From Paraburkholderia sp. Ac-20340 (GTDB lineage: Bacteria; Pseudomonadota; Gammaproteobacteria; Burkholderiales; Burkholderiaceae), in NCBI RefSeq assembly GCF_017104965.1, contig NZ_JAAGPR010000010.1, forward strand, positions 62,001-126,000: a stretch of DNA of 64,000 nucleotides, read 5' to 3'. Made by a program: the position numbers and the translations under genes. The notes beneath the pieces were generated by a model, which saw only the letters and a program-made list of their open reading frames with translations, was not told the origin of the DNA and did no database searches. Below, in pieces: positions 16,361-25,010 of the stretch (positions are counted from its first letter, which is position 1; each line of letters starts with the position of its first letter).

Positions 16361-18010
16361 TCAAGCATTCTCGACATCGGTGGAAAACCTGAAACTCTCG
16401 AATTGCTTGCGCAGCGGAACCTTGTAGAGCTTGCCGGTCGCGGTGTGGGGGAGAGAATCAGCGAACACCACGTCATCGGGAAGCCACCACCTGGCAACGT
16501 AATGGCGCATGTGTTCCCGCACTTCGTCAGCCGTCACGTCCATTTCCTTGCGCTTCACCGCGATGAGTAGCGGGCGCTCTTGCCAGTGCGAGTGGCGCAG
16601 ACCAATGACAGCGGCTTCTTCAATCGCAGGATGGCTGAGCGCTGCGCTTTCCAGGTCGAGAGACGAAATCCATTCACCGCCCGACTTGATCACATCTTTC
16701 GCGCGATCCGTGATCTTCAGATAGCCGTCGGCGTTCAAGCTCGCCATGTCGCCGGTTGCGAACCAGTCATCCGCATCCCATGCGTCGTCCTCGTGCTGGT
16801 AATAGGCGCGGGCAATCCAGTGGCCGCGTACTTTCAATTGACCGGTGGTCTGGCCATCGTGAGGAAGGCGATTGCCTGCGTCGTCGAAGATCTCGATTTC
16901 GGTGCCCGGCAGCGCGCGACCGGCAAGCATCTGAAGATCGAAGCGTTCTTCGAGCGTCAGATCGTGGTGCCTGGGCAGCGGAGTATTGACGGTCACGACC
17001 GGACTCGTTTCAGTCATACCCCATGCCTGACACAACCAGACGCCGAAATACGCCTCGAACTTTTCGATGATTCGACGCGGCGCAGCAGACCCGCCCGAGA
17101 GGAAGCGGGTGACGACGATGTCGCGCCGACGCTGTTCCGCATCCACGCCTTCTGCGTACTCGAGCAGCGACATCCAGACGGTCGGGACGCCGCAGGACAC
17201 GGTGCATTGCTCGTCGCGCAGCATCGAGTACACATGCTCGCCAGACAGTTGTGCGCCCGGAAGAATGACTCTGGCACCGGCCATTGCCGACGAATGGGGA
17301 ATGCCCCAGCCGTTCACATGGAACATGGGCACGATCAGGAGGATGCTGTCGCGCGCACTGATCGCGAAGCTATCGGCCATGCAGGACGACATGGCGTGCA
17401 ATACCGTCGAACGATGGCTATACAGCACGCCCTTGGGTTTGCCCGTCGTGCCCGAGGTATAGCACATGGACGATGCGCTATTTTCGTCAAATTGCGGCCA
17501 CGTATAGACATCGCTGCTCCCGGCCATCAGCGATTCATAGCAGGCGAGGCCGGGAACCACGATGTCGGGCATCTGATCCGCTTCGCACAGGGCGATAAAG
17601 CCTTGAATATGCGGGCAGTGTGGCGCGACCTGCGCCACGAGCCGGGCCAGGCTCACATCGAACAACACATGGGTGCTTCCCGAGTGATTCAGGATATAGA
17701 TGATCTGTTCTGCGAACAGTCTTGGGTTCACGGTGGTCAGGACTGCGCCGGTGCCGCAAACCCCGTAATAGAGCTCGAGGTGGCGATGGGTATTCCACGC
17801 CAGCGTGGCGACGCGCTGGCCTGCGGTCACACCCAGCGCCTGGATGAGGTTTGCAACCTGTTTCGAGCGGCGACAAGCGGCAGACCACGTATATCGGTGG
17901 ACTTGACCCTCGCCCAGATGGGACACGATCTCTTGATCGCTATGGTTGCTGGCCGCGTGCTCGATCAAATCGGAGATCAGAAGCTGCCGTTGTTGCATCA
18001 GTCCGTTCAT
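16361..18010 (-). CDS. AMP-forming acyl-CoA synthetase (long-chain-fatty-acid-CoA ligase type)
   Basis: 549 residues of the ANL superfamily. The adenylation motif is MCYTSGTTGKPKGVLYSHRS (about residues 171-190). The aromatic/acyl pocket region is GWGIPHSSAMAG, then AWGMTETSPVV, WFATGDMASLNADGYLKITDR, KSGGEWISS and the C-terminal catalytic Lys in ATGKLYKVPLR. It forms an acyl-adenylate then an acyl-CoA. It is the first gene of the ten-gene minus-strand operon, with ribosome site GGACG before the start. It diverges from the luciferase-like monooxygenase gene, and the 326-nt gap holds the conserved regulatory element A. It likely activates the acid entering beta-oxidation in this pathway. Confidence 0.93.
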   Translation of the reverse strand: MNGLMQQRQLLISDLIEHAASNHSDQEIVSHLGEGQVHRYTWSAACRRSKQVANLIQALGVTAGQRVATLAWNTHRHLELYYGVCGTGAVLTTVNPRLFAEQIIYILNHSGSTHVLFDVSLARLVAQVAPHCPHIQGFIALCEADQMPDIVVPGLACYESLMAGSSDVYTWPQFDENSASSMCYTSGTTGKPKGVLYSHRSTVLHAMSSCMADSFAISARDSILLIVPMFHVNGWGIPHSSAMAGARVILPGAQLSGEHVYSMLRDEQCTVSCGVPTVWMSLLEYAEGVDAEQRRRDIVVTRFLSGGSAAPRRIIEKFEAYFGVWLCQAWGMTETSPVVTVNTPLPRHHDLTLEERFDLQMLAGRALPGTEIEIFDDAGNRLPHDGQTTGQLKVRGHWIARAYYQHEDDAWDADDWFATGDMASLNADGYLKITDRAKDVIKSGGEWISSLDLESAALSHPAIEEAAVIGLRHSHWQERPLLIAVKRKEMDVTADEVREHMRHYVARWWLPDDVVFADSLPHTATGKLYKVPLRKQFESFRFSTDVENA

Positions 18011-18336
18011 TGTCGTCCTGTTTTATTTGTCTAAATAAAGTCTCACTCCATGAGCGCGGTTTGTCCGATCAGGAAAACCGCGCCGCAACGCGCCATATAC
18101 AGGAAACCTACTGCTCAACCATTGGGGTTAATGCCGAATTTGCACCGGAAATATCCCTCCCTGGGCGAAATCACTTTACTACACAGAAGCGCCGCAATTG
18201 GCCGGGTATTGATGTCAAATCCGCAATACAGAACGAGAAAATTTTCGATTGTGTGATGTTCGATGAACTGCTTAGAATCCGCTTCAGACTGAGTTCCAGG
18301 CAGTAAATCACTTACCATTACAACGGAGATGCCATC
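18011..18336. promoter_or_regulatory. Divergent intergenic region between CoA ligase operon and monooxygenase
   Basis: 326 nt without a gene. It should hold the promoters of both the minus-strand operon and the plus-strand monooxygenase. Its right half (18111-18291) is the duplicated element A described separately. Nothing else specific was recognised. Confidence 0.6.
18111..18291 (+). promoter_or_regulatory. Conserved regulatory element, copy A (before monooxygenase 1)
   Basis: About 180 nt closely matching 27065-27246 (copy B) and, in the core, 28631-28738 (copy C). Shared blocks include AACCATTGGGGTTAAT, CTTTACTAC, TATTGATGTCAAA, GCAATACAGAACGAG and GATTGTGTGATGTTCG. The core at 18195-18211 is the dyad CAAT-N9-ATTG; the arms are identical in the three copies while the spacer differs, as expected for a dimeric regulator site. 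A LysR protein (encoded at 23169 or 25956) is the obvious candidate binder, by inference only. Confidence 0.75.
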
Positions 18337-19398
18337 TTGGAATTTGGGGTATTTCTTCTCGCGCAACAGCGCAGTTACGCTCAGACATCGCAGAGCGTCA
18401 TTCACAACACCATCGAGCAGACAGTCGTGGCCGAGCAGGCGGGTTTCGACGCCGCCTGGTACGCCGAGCACCACTTCAACAATTACTCGCTGTCGCCGTC
18501 GCCGCTGATGACGATTGCTCACGCAGCGGCCAGGACGAACAAGATTCGCCTTGGTTCGGCGGTGTGCATTCTTCCGCTCTACCATCCTGCTCGCCTGCTG
18601 GCTGAAATCGGTCTTGCCGACACGCTATCCGACGGCCGTCTGGAGTTGGGTATCGGCTCGGGCTACCAGCAATTCGAATTCGAGCGCTTCGGCTCGGATC
18701 TCCCGACGTCGGGCGAAATCTTCCACGAAATATGGGACATCATTAACCGCGGGCTGAACGAGAAGGTCTTCGAGTACAAAGGCAAGCATTTCGAAATGCT
18801 GCCGACCTCGGTGGCGATCCGCACCATTCAGGAAAGGGTGCCGCTGTGGATCACGTCGATGAATCCTGGCACGTTGGGGCGCGCATTCAACGAAAGCGCC
18901 AACCTGTTCACGACGGTGCTGCACGGCGGCAACGATGCACTGCGGGGGCTGCGCGGCCGGCTCGAAGATGTGGCTTCGCAACTGGGCAAGGATCTCAGCA
19001 AGACGAAGATTGGCTTCCTGCGTTGCGGCTTCGCATCGGATAGCAAGGCCGAAGTCGATGCGTATCTGGATTCCGCACGCTGGGCGCGTCGTATTTCCGA
19101 ATCGCTGAAGGATCGCCGCATGGACGTCGACGACGGCTACCTCATCAAGGAAACGCCATGTGCCGTCGACATGACGCTCGACCAGCTGCGTGAGAATTTG
19201 CCGGTTGGTTCGGTCAACGAAGTCGTGGACAAGCTGCTGCAGGAAATTGAAATCCTGAAGCCGGATCACATCGCACTGCAGACGCAACTCGGCGACTGTG
19301 ACCAGAAGACGATGCTCAAGCAGATCGAACTCTGGGGCGACAAGATCATCCCGGCAGTGCGCAAGGAACTGGCGCGAAACGAAACAGCAACGGCCTGA
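18337..19398 (+). CDS. LLM-class flavin-dependent monooxygenase, copy 1
   Basis: 353 residues of the bacterial luciferase-like (LuxA) TIM-barrel family. It begins EFGVFLLAQQRSYAQTSQ and contains AEQAGFDAAWYAEHHFNNYS, LGSAVCILPLYHPARLLAE and DGRLELGIGSGYQ, all typical of FMN-using LLM monooxygenases. These enzymes take reduced FMN from a partner reductase, here encoded 34 nt downstream. The start is TTG at 18337 with GGAG 8 nt upstream; the paralogue at 28785 has ATG at the same aligned position, and the ATG at 18329 is out of frame. The reaction may be Baeyer-Villiger or other monooxygenation of a pathway substrate; this is not determined by the sequence. Confidence 0.92.
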   Translation: MEFGVFLLAQQRSYAQTSQSVIHNTIEQTVVAEQAGFDAAWYAEHHFNNYSLSPSPLMTIAHAAARTNKIRLGSAVCILPLYHPARLLAEIGLADTLSDGRLELGIGSGYQQFEFERFGSDLPTSGEIFHEIWDIINRGLNEKVFEYKGKHFEMLPTSVAIRTIQERVPLWITSMNPGTLGRAFNESANLFTTVLHGGNDALRGLRGRLEDVASQLGKDLSKTKIGFLRCGFASDSKAEVDAYLDSARWARRISESLKDRRMDVDDGYLIKETPCAVDMTLDQLRENLPVGSVNEVVDKLLQEIEILKPDHIALQTQLGDCDQKTMLKQIELWGDKIIPAVRKELARNETATA

Positions 19399-19432
19399 TC
19401 CAGCAGCAAGCAATCAATCCGGGAGTCATGGC

Positions 19433-20221
19433 ATGCGTCTGCATTTGACGAATAGTGGCGCGATTACGCTGATTGCGCCGTCGCATTTCAAGCAGTTCGA
19501 GATCCTGGTGGACGAGCAGCCCGCGGCCTTGCTGGATCAGTCGATTGCACGCATTGGCGAAAGTGCCGACGAAGAGCACCTATGGGTGAATCCGCAGGTT
19601 ATTCGCTTTCTCTCGGGCAAGGCTGGAGACGCTGACTGGGAGGCCGACTTCGAAGCCATGGTGGGTTTCGCCAGGAAATTCAACTGGGTTAGCGAAGCGG
19701 GCCTGCTCAGGGCGCACATTGTTCGCAATGAAGATTCGGCAGGAAGTTCCGTCGATGATTTCAAGGCTGCAATGCGTATGTTGCCCGCTGGCGTGTCGGC
19801 GATCACGACGGGCGATATCGAAAATCCAAACGGGATGGTGGTATCGAGCCTGACGTCTATTTCGGCGCAGCCGCCGCTGGTGGGATTCTTCGTGCACCGG
19901 GATTCGTCGATGCTGACTCCGCTGAGAAGCAATGGCAAGTTCGTGGCCAATATCCTGGGGCAGTCGCACCATGAAGTGGTGACGAATTTCCTGCAGGCGC
20001 AGCAGGGCAGCGCCCGCTTCGCCAGCGGTCGATGGAGTTCTGGCCTCGACAATATCCCGATCCTGGTGGACGCATTGGCGAATGTCGAGTGCGACATCAT
20101 CCACACGACGACCCTTGGCACGCACGAACTGGTCGTGGGAAGAATACGCAAGACCACAACCGACGACGCCGGATCGCCAATGGTGAACTTCAACGCCGCC
20201 ATTCGAACGCTTGCATCCTAG
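19433..20221 (+). CDS. Flavin reductase with N-terminal extension, copy 1
   Basis: 262 residues from ATG 19433 (GGGAG upstream); the frame is open further upstream into the monooxygenase gene without homology. Residues about 105-262 form a flavin-reductase-like split-barrel domain, with FKAAMRMLPAGVSAITTGD and SSLTSISAQPPLVGFFVHRD. Residues 1-100 are an extra domain (MRLHLTNSGAITLIAPSHFK and following) not found in simple reductases and not recognised here. It should supply FMNH2 to the monooxygenase encoded just before it. The pair is duplicated at 28785-30671, and the first 60 nt of both reductase genes are almost identical. Confidence 0.9.
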   Translation: MRLHLTNSGAITLIAPSHFKQFEILVDEQPAALLDQSIARIGESADEEHLWVNPQVIRFLSGKAGDADWEADFEAMVGFARKFNWVSEAGLLRAHIVRNEDSAGSSVDDFKAAMRMLPAGVSAITTGDIENPNGMVVSSLTSISAQPPLVGFFVHRDSSMLTPLRSNGKFVANILGQSHHEVVTNFLQAQQGSARFASGRWSSGLDNIPILVDALANVECDIIHTTTLGTHELVVGRIRKTTTDDAGSPMVNFNAAIRTLAS

Positions 20222-20537
20222 CCGCAGAGACGATTCTGTTTTACGCGCTGTGGGATGCCGCGCACGCGCTAATGGTTAGTACACCGATTATTGATTGAGC
20301 GCCGCAACGGCGTGAATTCAACGCCGTGCACGGTGAACGCACGGCAGGCAATGCGTATCAACGACGATTGACGAGCCGTTTCGAGCATCGCAGCCGTTGT
20401 GTTGTTTGCAGGGCACATCAACGTGTCGTTTTACAAGACGATTTGCCGGACGGCAGGTTGGTGTAGTAAGCATGTATCACGATAAATAAATAAAGAAATA
20501 AGCGCGCGAAAGCGCGTCTTCTGATTTTGGAGACTAA
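20222..20537. promoter_or_regulatory. Intergenic region before the porin, with leader hairpin
   Basis: 316 nt with no gene. Near the porin start, 20500-20520 can form a stem with a GAAA tetraloop (AAGCGCGC / GCGCG-CTT, one bulged T) ending 17 nt before the ATG and just ahead of the GGAG ribosome site. It may tune translation or mRNA stability. An A/T-rich run (20481-20500) precedes it. No clear promoter could be assigned. Confidence 0.45.
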
Positions 20538-21608
20538 ATGAAGACGAAAATACTTGCGGCAGCCGTTGCCGCAACATCCTTGACATCCGTTGCACACGCG
20601 CAATCGTCGGTCACGATGTATGGCTTCATCAGTGACGGCGTTCGTTACGTCAACAACACCGCAGGCGGCTCGACATTCCAGATGTCCAATGCGATCTCCC
20701 CGGAACGTTGGGGCCTGTTCGGATCGGAAGACCTCGGCGGTGGCAACAAAGCGGTCTTCCAGCTGGAAAACTATTTCAACATCAACACCGGTGCCATGAC
20801 TTCGGCGAATACGCTGTGGTATGGCAAGGCCTACATGGGCATCGACAGCCAGCAGTTCGGCCGTCTTACGTTCGGTCGCCAGTACGCAACGACGGCACTG
20901 CGCGCGATCATGATGGACCCGATCTATATTGGTGGCGGTATCGCCGCAATATGCCCGCTCGGCCAGATCCTGACCGACGTGTGGACGCGCGATTCGCGGA
21001 CCAACAACAACATCGTCTACACGAAGCACATCGGCGACTTCGCACTGAGCGCGAGCTACAATCCTTCGGGCGTGGCCGGCGCATCGCGTGCGGGCGTGAA
21101 CTACTCGGGCGACATTTACTACGCGGCGCACGGCCTGGAGGCGGCTGTTTCGTTTCAGCGGCAATACAGCCCCGATGAAACCGGTACGCAGGACAACTGG
21201 TGGGTCGGCGCTACCTACACGTATGGCAGTCTGAAGGGCTACCTGAACCTGGTGACGCTGCGTCTGACGACGATCGACGGCGCGGCGGGTCCGGCTCGCC
21301 GCGACTACGTGACGACGATCGGCGCGCGTTACCAGCCGACCCCGTACCTGACGCTGATCGGTGCCTACTATATCGACGTGGCGAGGAATCTGTCGAATGT
21401 CGATGGCGCAAACGGCAACAAAAACACGGCATACATCGAAGCACTGTACTCACTGTCGAAATCGACATCGCTGTACCTGGAGGCCGACCGCAACTGGTTC
21501 ACGGGCGCCTACAAGTACGACAAGTACAGTACCCAGACCCTGCTCAATATGTCACCGGGTTCCTCGGCTCAGCTCGGGGTTTCTATCGGTCTGGTTCACA
21601 ACTTCTGA
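20538..21608 (+). CDS. General porin, Burkholderia OmpC-like family
   Basis: 356 residues with a Sec signal peptide cut after VAHA (MKTKILAAAVAATSLTSVAHA). The mature start is QSSVTMYGFISDGVRYV, typical of 16-stranded trimeric porins of beta-proteobacteria. It has the WGLFGSEDLGGGNKAVFQLE strand and terminates in Phe (VHNF), the outer-membrane assembly signal. It forms a diffusion pore in the outer membrane. Its place between the monooxygenase/reductase pair and an aromatic-acid-type MFS gene suggests it helps substrate entry for this locus. The ribosome site is GGAG, 6 nt before the start. Confidence 0.93.
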   Translation: MKTKILAAAVAATSLTSVAHAQSSVTMYGFISDGVRYVNNTAGGSTFQMSNAISPERWGLFGSEDLGGGNKAVFQLENYFNINTGAMTSANTLWYGKAYMGIDSQQFGRLTFGRQYATTALRAIMMDPIYIGGGIAAICPLGQILTDVWTRDSRTNNNIVYTKHIGDFALSASYNPSGVAGASRAGVNYSGDIYYAAHGLEAAVSFQRQYSPDETGTQDNWWVGATYTYGSLKGYLNLVTLRLTTIDGAAGPARRDYVTTIGARYQPTPYLTLIGAYYIDVARNLSNVDGANGNKNTAYIEALYSLSKSTSLYLEADRNWFTGAYKYDKYSTQTLLNMSPGSSAQLGVSIGLVHNF

Positions 21609-21611
21609 TTG

Positions 21612-21645
21612 AGGTTTTTAAAGTTACCCAGTGTTGTAAAAACCT
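21612..21645. other. Inverted repeat between porin and MFS genes
   Basis: A 9-bp perfect repeat (AGGTTTTTA / TAAAAACCT) with a 16-nt loop follows the porin stop by a few nt. It could be an attenuating hairpin that lowers MFS expression relative to the porin. Being AT-rich it is weak as a terminator. Confidence 0.4.
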
Positions 21646-21678
21646 TGTTGCCAAAACTTACAGGCTATCAAACTGGAA

Positions 21679-23043
21679 ATGAAAACGATCAACGTCCAGT
21701 CGTTCATCGACGAACGACCGCTTAAACCATTCCATGCCATTCTATTCGTGCTCATGTTTCTGACCATTCTTCTGGATGGTCTCGATGCAAGCGCAATGGG
21801 TCTGATTGCTCCGGCGCTGCTAAAACAGATGCAGGCAACCAGGGCCGATCTGGCGCCGGTGCTTTCGGCGTCGTTGATCGGCATCGGCGTAGGCGCGGCG
21901 CTGGGCGCGCCGTTCGCCGATCGCGTGGGCCGCCGTCTGGTGCTTATTCTCAGCGTTGCGCTATTCGGCGGCACCACCATCTGGTCGGCACAGTCTTCGA
22001 CGCTGCACGAACTCATGTGGTCGCGCTTCTTTACCGGCATCGGTCTGGGCGCCGCCATTCCGTTGTGCGCGACGATGATGAATGAATTCCTGCCCTCGCG
22101 CATGCGCAGCCGTGCCGTCAATGGGATGCTCTTCGGCTATGCGGTGGGGGGCGGGATTTGTGGTCCGCTCGCGCGCTCCGTGATTCCGCAACATGGCTGG
22201 CAAGGGTATCTCATGGTTTGTGGTGTCGCTCCCTTGATCGTGGCCGTTCTCCTGCTGTTTTTCCTGCCGGAATCGGTTCGATATCTCGCGACGGCCCAAA
22301 AGGACAGCGCAAGGATCGCCGGAGTTCTTTCGCGCATTGACCCGACAGTCGACTTTTCCGGTGCCCAGTTTATTGCCGACGCGAACGGCGCCGCAAAAAA
22401 ACACCGGTTCTCGTTTGTCGAACTGTTCTCGAAGGAACTCGCGGTCCCGACGCTGCTCCTCTGGGTTGCGTATATCTGCTCGACGGTCGTGCTCTACGTG
22501 CTGCTGATGTGGACGCCGACGATCATGAGCGCTGAAGGCCGTTCACTGGCCGAAACCGCCAACGTGATGATGGCATTCAACTGGTTCTCGGGCATCGCCA
22601 TTCTCCTGGGCGGAATACTGATGGACAAGTTCGGCTCGCTGCGCATCATTTCGATCTACTTCGCGATCTCGGCTGTTCTGGCGGTTGTTGTCGGCATCAC
22701 GGGCGTGCATGGCGACGCATTGCTGTGGATGCTGGTGTTGACGGCCATGGGCAACAACGGTGCCTGTTCCTCGATGTCCACGCTCGCCACCCAGATGTAT
22801 CCAACTACGTCGCGCGCGACGGGCGCTGCCTGGGTGCTGGCTGTTGGCCGCTTTGGCGGTGTGGCCGGGACCTTCCTGGGCGCCACGCTGATCGGTCTTG
22901 GCTGGCCGTTGACGACCATCGTCGCCGCGGTTGCGCTGCCGACCGTCATCGCTTCGATCGCGATCATCTGCATTGGTTTCGGCATCCCGTCGCTGCGCCA
23001 TCGAAACGATGCTGTCGAAGCCAAGGCGGCGTTCCACGGATAG
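21679..23043 (+). CDS. MFS transporter, aromatic acid:H+ symporter (AAHS)-like
   Basis: 454 residues with about 12 hydrophobic segments. The N-terminal TM1 motif LDGLDASAMGLIAPALLKQM matches the DGxD pattern of AAHS carriers such as PcaK and BenK. The loop 2-3 motif is GAPFADRVGRR, and the loop 8-9 copy is GGILMDKFGS. It should import an organic, probably cyclic or aromatic, acid with protons across the inner membrane. It lies 70 nt after the porin and in the same direction as the monooxygenase genes, so it is the probable uptake system of the locus. It is followed by a strong terminator. Confidence 0.9.
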   Translation: MKTINVQSFIDERPLKPFHAILFVLMFLTILLDGLDASAMGLIAPALLKQMQATRADLAPVLSASLIGIGVGAALGAPFADRVGRRLVLILSVALFGGTTIWSAQSSTLHELMWSRFFTGIGLGAAIPLCATMMNEFLPSRMRSRAVNGMLFGYAVGGGICGPLARSVIPQHGWQGYLMVCGVAPLIVAVLLLFFLPESVRYLATAQKDSARIAGVLSRIDPTVDFSGAQFIADANGAAKKHRFSFVELFSKELAVPTLLLWVAYICSTVVLYVLLMWTPTIMSAEGRSLAETANVMMAFNWFSGIAILLGGILMDKFGSLRIISIYFAISAVLAVVVGITGVHGDALLWMLVLTAMGNNGACSSMSTLATQMYPTTSRATGAAWVLAVGRFGGVAGTFLGATLIGLGWPLTTIVAAVALPTVIASIAIICIGFGIPSLRHRNDAVEAKAAFHG

Positions 23044-23064
23044 CCAGGCGAATCTGGCTCCCGT

Positions 23065-23104
23065 CACAAAGCCGCTGCCAGCATGCAGTGGCTTTGTGTT
23101 TTTT
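23065..23104 (+). terminator. Rho-independent terminator after the MFS gene
   Basis: A 14-bp stem with one mismatch (CACAAAGCCGCTGC / GCAGTGGCTTTGTG) and a 6-nt loop is followed by six T residues. It separates the transport genes from lysR copy 1. Confidence 0.85.
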
Positions 23105-23168
23105 CTGGTCAAGTCATTCCAGAATATGCAATGATTACGCATACCGAATACAAAAAAACGGAGACTTC

Positions 23169-24116
23169 GTGGACAGACTTCGTGCGATGGAGTTATTTCT
23201 TTCTATTTCCAGAAATAAGAATTTTTCAGAAACTGCGCGCCAATTTGGTACCGCCGCGGCTTCGGTTTCGAGAATGATCCTGGATCTCGAGCATGAACTG
23301 AAAGTCAAACTGTTCACTCGAACCACACGCAATGTGACCCTGACCGAAGCAGGGGTCGAATATGCAAAGCATGTCGAAGGTATTCTGCGAAGCATCGAAG
23401 ATGCGCAGCGCAGCGTCACGTCGATCACTTCCACACCCTCAGGAACGCTACGGGTTCATTCCCGGGTTATGTTCGGCGTAGGTGTATTGCCAACGCTGAT
23501 TGCAGAATTTTCGAAGCTTTACCCGGAAATCCAGATCGAGTTGACACTGAGCGAGTCCATCGCCGATCTAGCCACGGATCAAATCGATATCGATTTTCGG
23601 ATTGCACCACCGCTTGAATCAGGCATCAAACGCCGAATTCTCTTCAGAAGTGATCGCTATCTGGTGGTGTCTCCCGCTTACTTCATTGGCCGAAGCCCCG
23701 TTACGTCGCCTGAACAACTGAAGGCTCATCAATGTGTCGCTTATTTCATGCCGGGAACCAGCTATTCCTGGCGATTCCGCAAAGACGACGTTGAAACCGA
23801 AGTGCAGTTTCATCCGCGCCACGTAAGCAATAACGGCATCGCCTTACTCGAATTCGCGCGCATGGGCGAGGGTATCGTCCTTCTGGATGACTACACCGTT
23901 CATAAGGATCTGATCAGCGGAAGATTGGTTCGGCTGCTTCCTGAATATCAGGTGACCAATACGAGTTTCGAAGATGGTATGTACGCGACCATTGTCGATT
24001 CGCCTGCCATTCCTGCCAAGATTCGCCTGTTCATGGACTTCGTTGCGTCTCGCGTCTCTGGCTCGGAACTGCGATTCTCGGCTTATGAATCTAGCGAAGT
24101 CACCATGTCTCGCTGA
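23169..24116 (+). CDS. LysR-family transcriptional regulator, copy 1
   Basis: 315 residues with the LysR winged HTH at residues 1-60 (MDRLRAMELFLSISRNKNFS, then SVSRMILDLEHELKVKLF and TEAG) and a type 2 periplasmic-binding-like effector domain from about 90. The start is GTG 23169 because CGGAG lies 6 nt upstream and the paralogue begins at the same codon; ATG 23187 is less likely as it would cut helix 1. It is very similar along its whole length to the product of 25956-26906. It lacks a divergently transcribed partner at its own start, unusual for LysR genes, since a terminator and the MFS gene precede it. The effector is unknown. Confidence 0.92.
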   Translation: MDRLRAMELFLSISRNKNFSETARQFGTAAASVSRMILDLEHELKVKLFTRTTRNVTLTEAGVEYAKHVEGILRSIEDAQRSVTSITSTPSGTLRVHSRVMFGVGVLPTLIAEFSKLYPEIQIELTLSESIADLATDQIDIDFRIAPPLESGIKRRILFRSDRYLVVSPAYFIGRSPVTSPEQLKAHQCVAYFMPGTSYSWRFRKDDVETEVQFHPRHVSNNGIALLEFARMGEGIVLLDDYTVHKDLISGRLVRLLPEYQVTNTSFEDGMYATIVDSPAIPAKIRLFMDFVASRVSGSELRFSAYESSEVTMSR

Positions 24117-24131
24117 TGCAGATATTGAGGG

Positions 24132-24180
24132 GGCATTTGGGCTTCTTGTCGTGCAAGCCCAAATAGCCCAAATGCCTTTT
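24132..24180. terminator. Bidirectional terminator between convergent lysR copy 1 and SDR
   Basis: A 12-bp perfect stem (GGCATTTGGGCT / AGCCCAAATGCC) with a 21-nt loop, then TTTT. An alternative shorter pairing uses a second AGCCCAAAT at 24155-24163. It lies between two convergent stops. Confidence 0.8.
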
Positions 24181-24224
24181 CAGCGCCCGCCCGCAAGATC
24201 TAGCGTCGCCGCCGGCACTATTGC

Positions 24225-24983
24225 TTAAATGTTGGTGAAGGTGATTCCGCCATCGACAGCCATCCACTGCGCGGTGACGAACCCGGCATCGTCGGAGGCC
24301 AGATACACGATTGCCCTGGCGATATCGTCGACGTTGCCGAGGCGGCCCAGCGGCGTCGTCGCCACGCGCCTGGCATCGCGTTCTTCGTTGCGATTTCGAA
24401 TCGTACCTTCGGTCGGAACGGCAGAAGGGCAGACCGCGTTGACGCGGATATTGCGGGCCCCCAGTTCTGCCGCTGCCGCACGTGTGATCCCCAGGATGCC
24501 GGACTTGATGCCTGAGTACACGATGGAGTTCGCCGCCGACCGCAGAGCGGCTGTTGAGGCCACGTTGACGATGGCGCCGCCGCGTTCGGGTTCCATGACC
24601 GCGGTTGCCGCCTGTATCCCCCAGATGACGGCTTTGAAACCAATGTCGAGCATACGATCGACCGTCTCGGGCGCGATCTCCAGTACCGATTGATAGCGAA
24701 CCCACGCGGCGTTATTGATCAGGATATCGAATCGACCGCCTTTTTCGAAGACGATATTCACGGCCTCGGTCATACCTTCGCGTGTCGAAACATTCTTCAC
24801 GACGGGAAATGCGTGGCCGCCGGCAGCCCTCACGGCCTCGACGGTATCGCTGACCAGTTCATCCTTCAGGTCGTTGACGCCAACGATAGCGCCACGGGCG
24901 GCGAGCCTGAGCGCGGTCGATTTTCCAATGCCGGCGCCAGCTCCGGTCACAAGGGCATAACGCCCAGCCAGATCTTGTTGCAT
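24225..24983 (-). CDS. SDR-family oxidoreductase
   Basis: 252 residues. Motifs are TGAGAGIGKSTALRL (about residue 13), NNAAWVRYQSVLEIAPE, NVASTAA, YSGIK for YxxxK, and AVDGGITF. Its AWVRY segment and general layout make it a paralogue of the SDR at 5860-6612. It follows the enoyl-CoA hydratase gene by 27 nt on the same strand, so the two form an operon flanked by the inverted lysR copies. It likely oxidises or reduces a hydroxyacyl or alcohol intermediate; the substrate is unknown. Confidence 0.9.
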   Translation of the reverse strand: MQQDLAGRYALVTGAGAGIGKSTALRLAARGAIVGVNDLKDELVSDTVEAVRAAGGHAFPVVKNVSTREGMTEAVNIVFEKGGRFDILINNAAWVRYQSVLEIAPETVDRMLDIGFKAVIWGIQAATAVMEPERGGAIVNVASTAALRSAANSIVYSGIKSGILGITRAAAAELGARNIRVNAVCPSAVPTEGTIRNRNEERDARRVATTPLGRLGNVDDIARAIVYLASDDAGFVTAQWMAVDGGITFTNI

Positions 24984-25010
24984 AGTCGCTGTCTATTTCC
25001 GGTTAATGAA

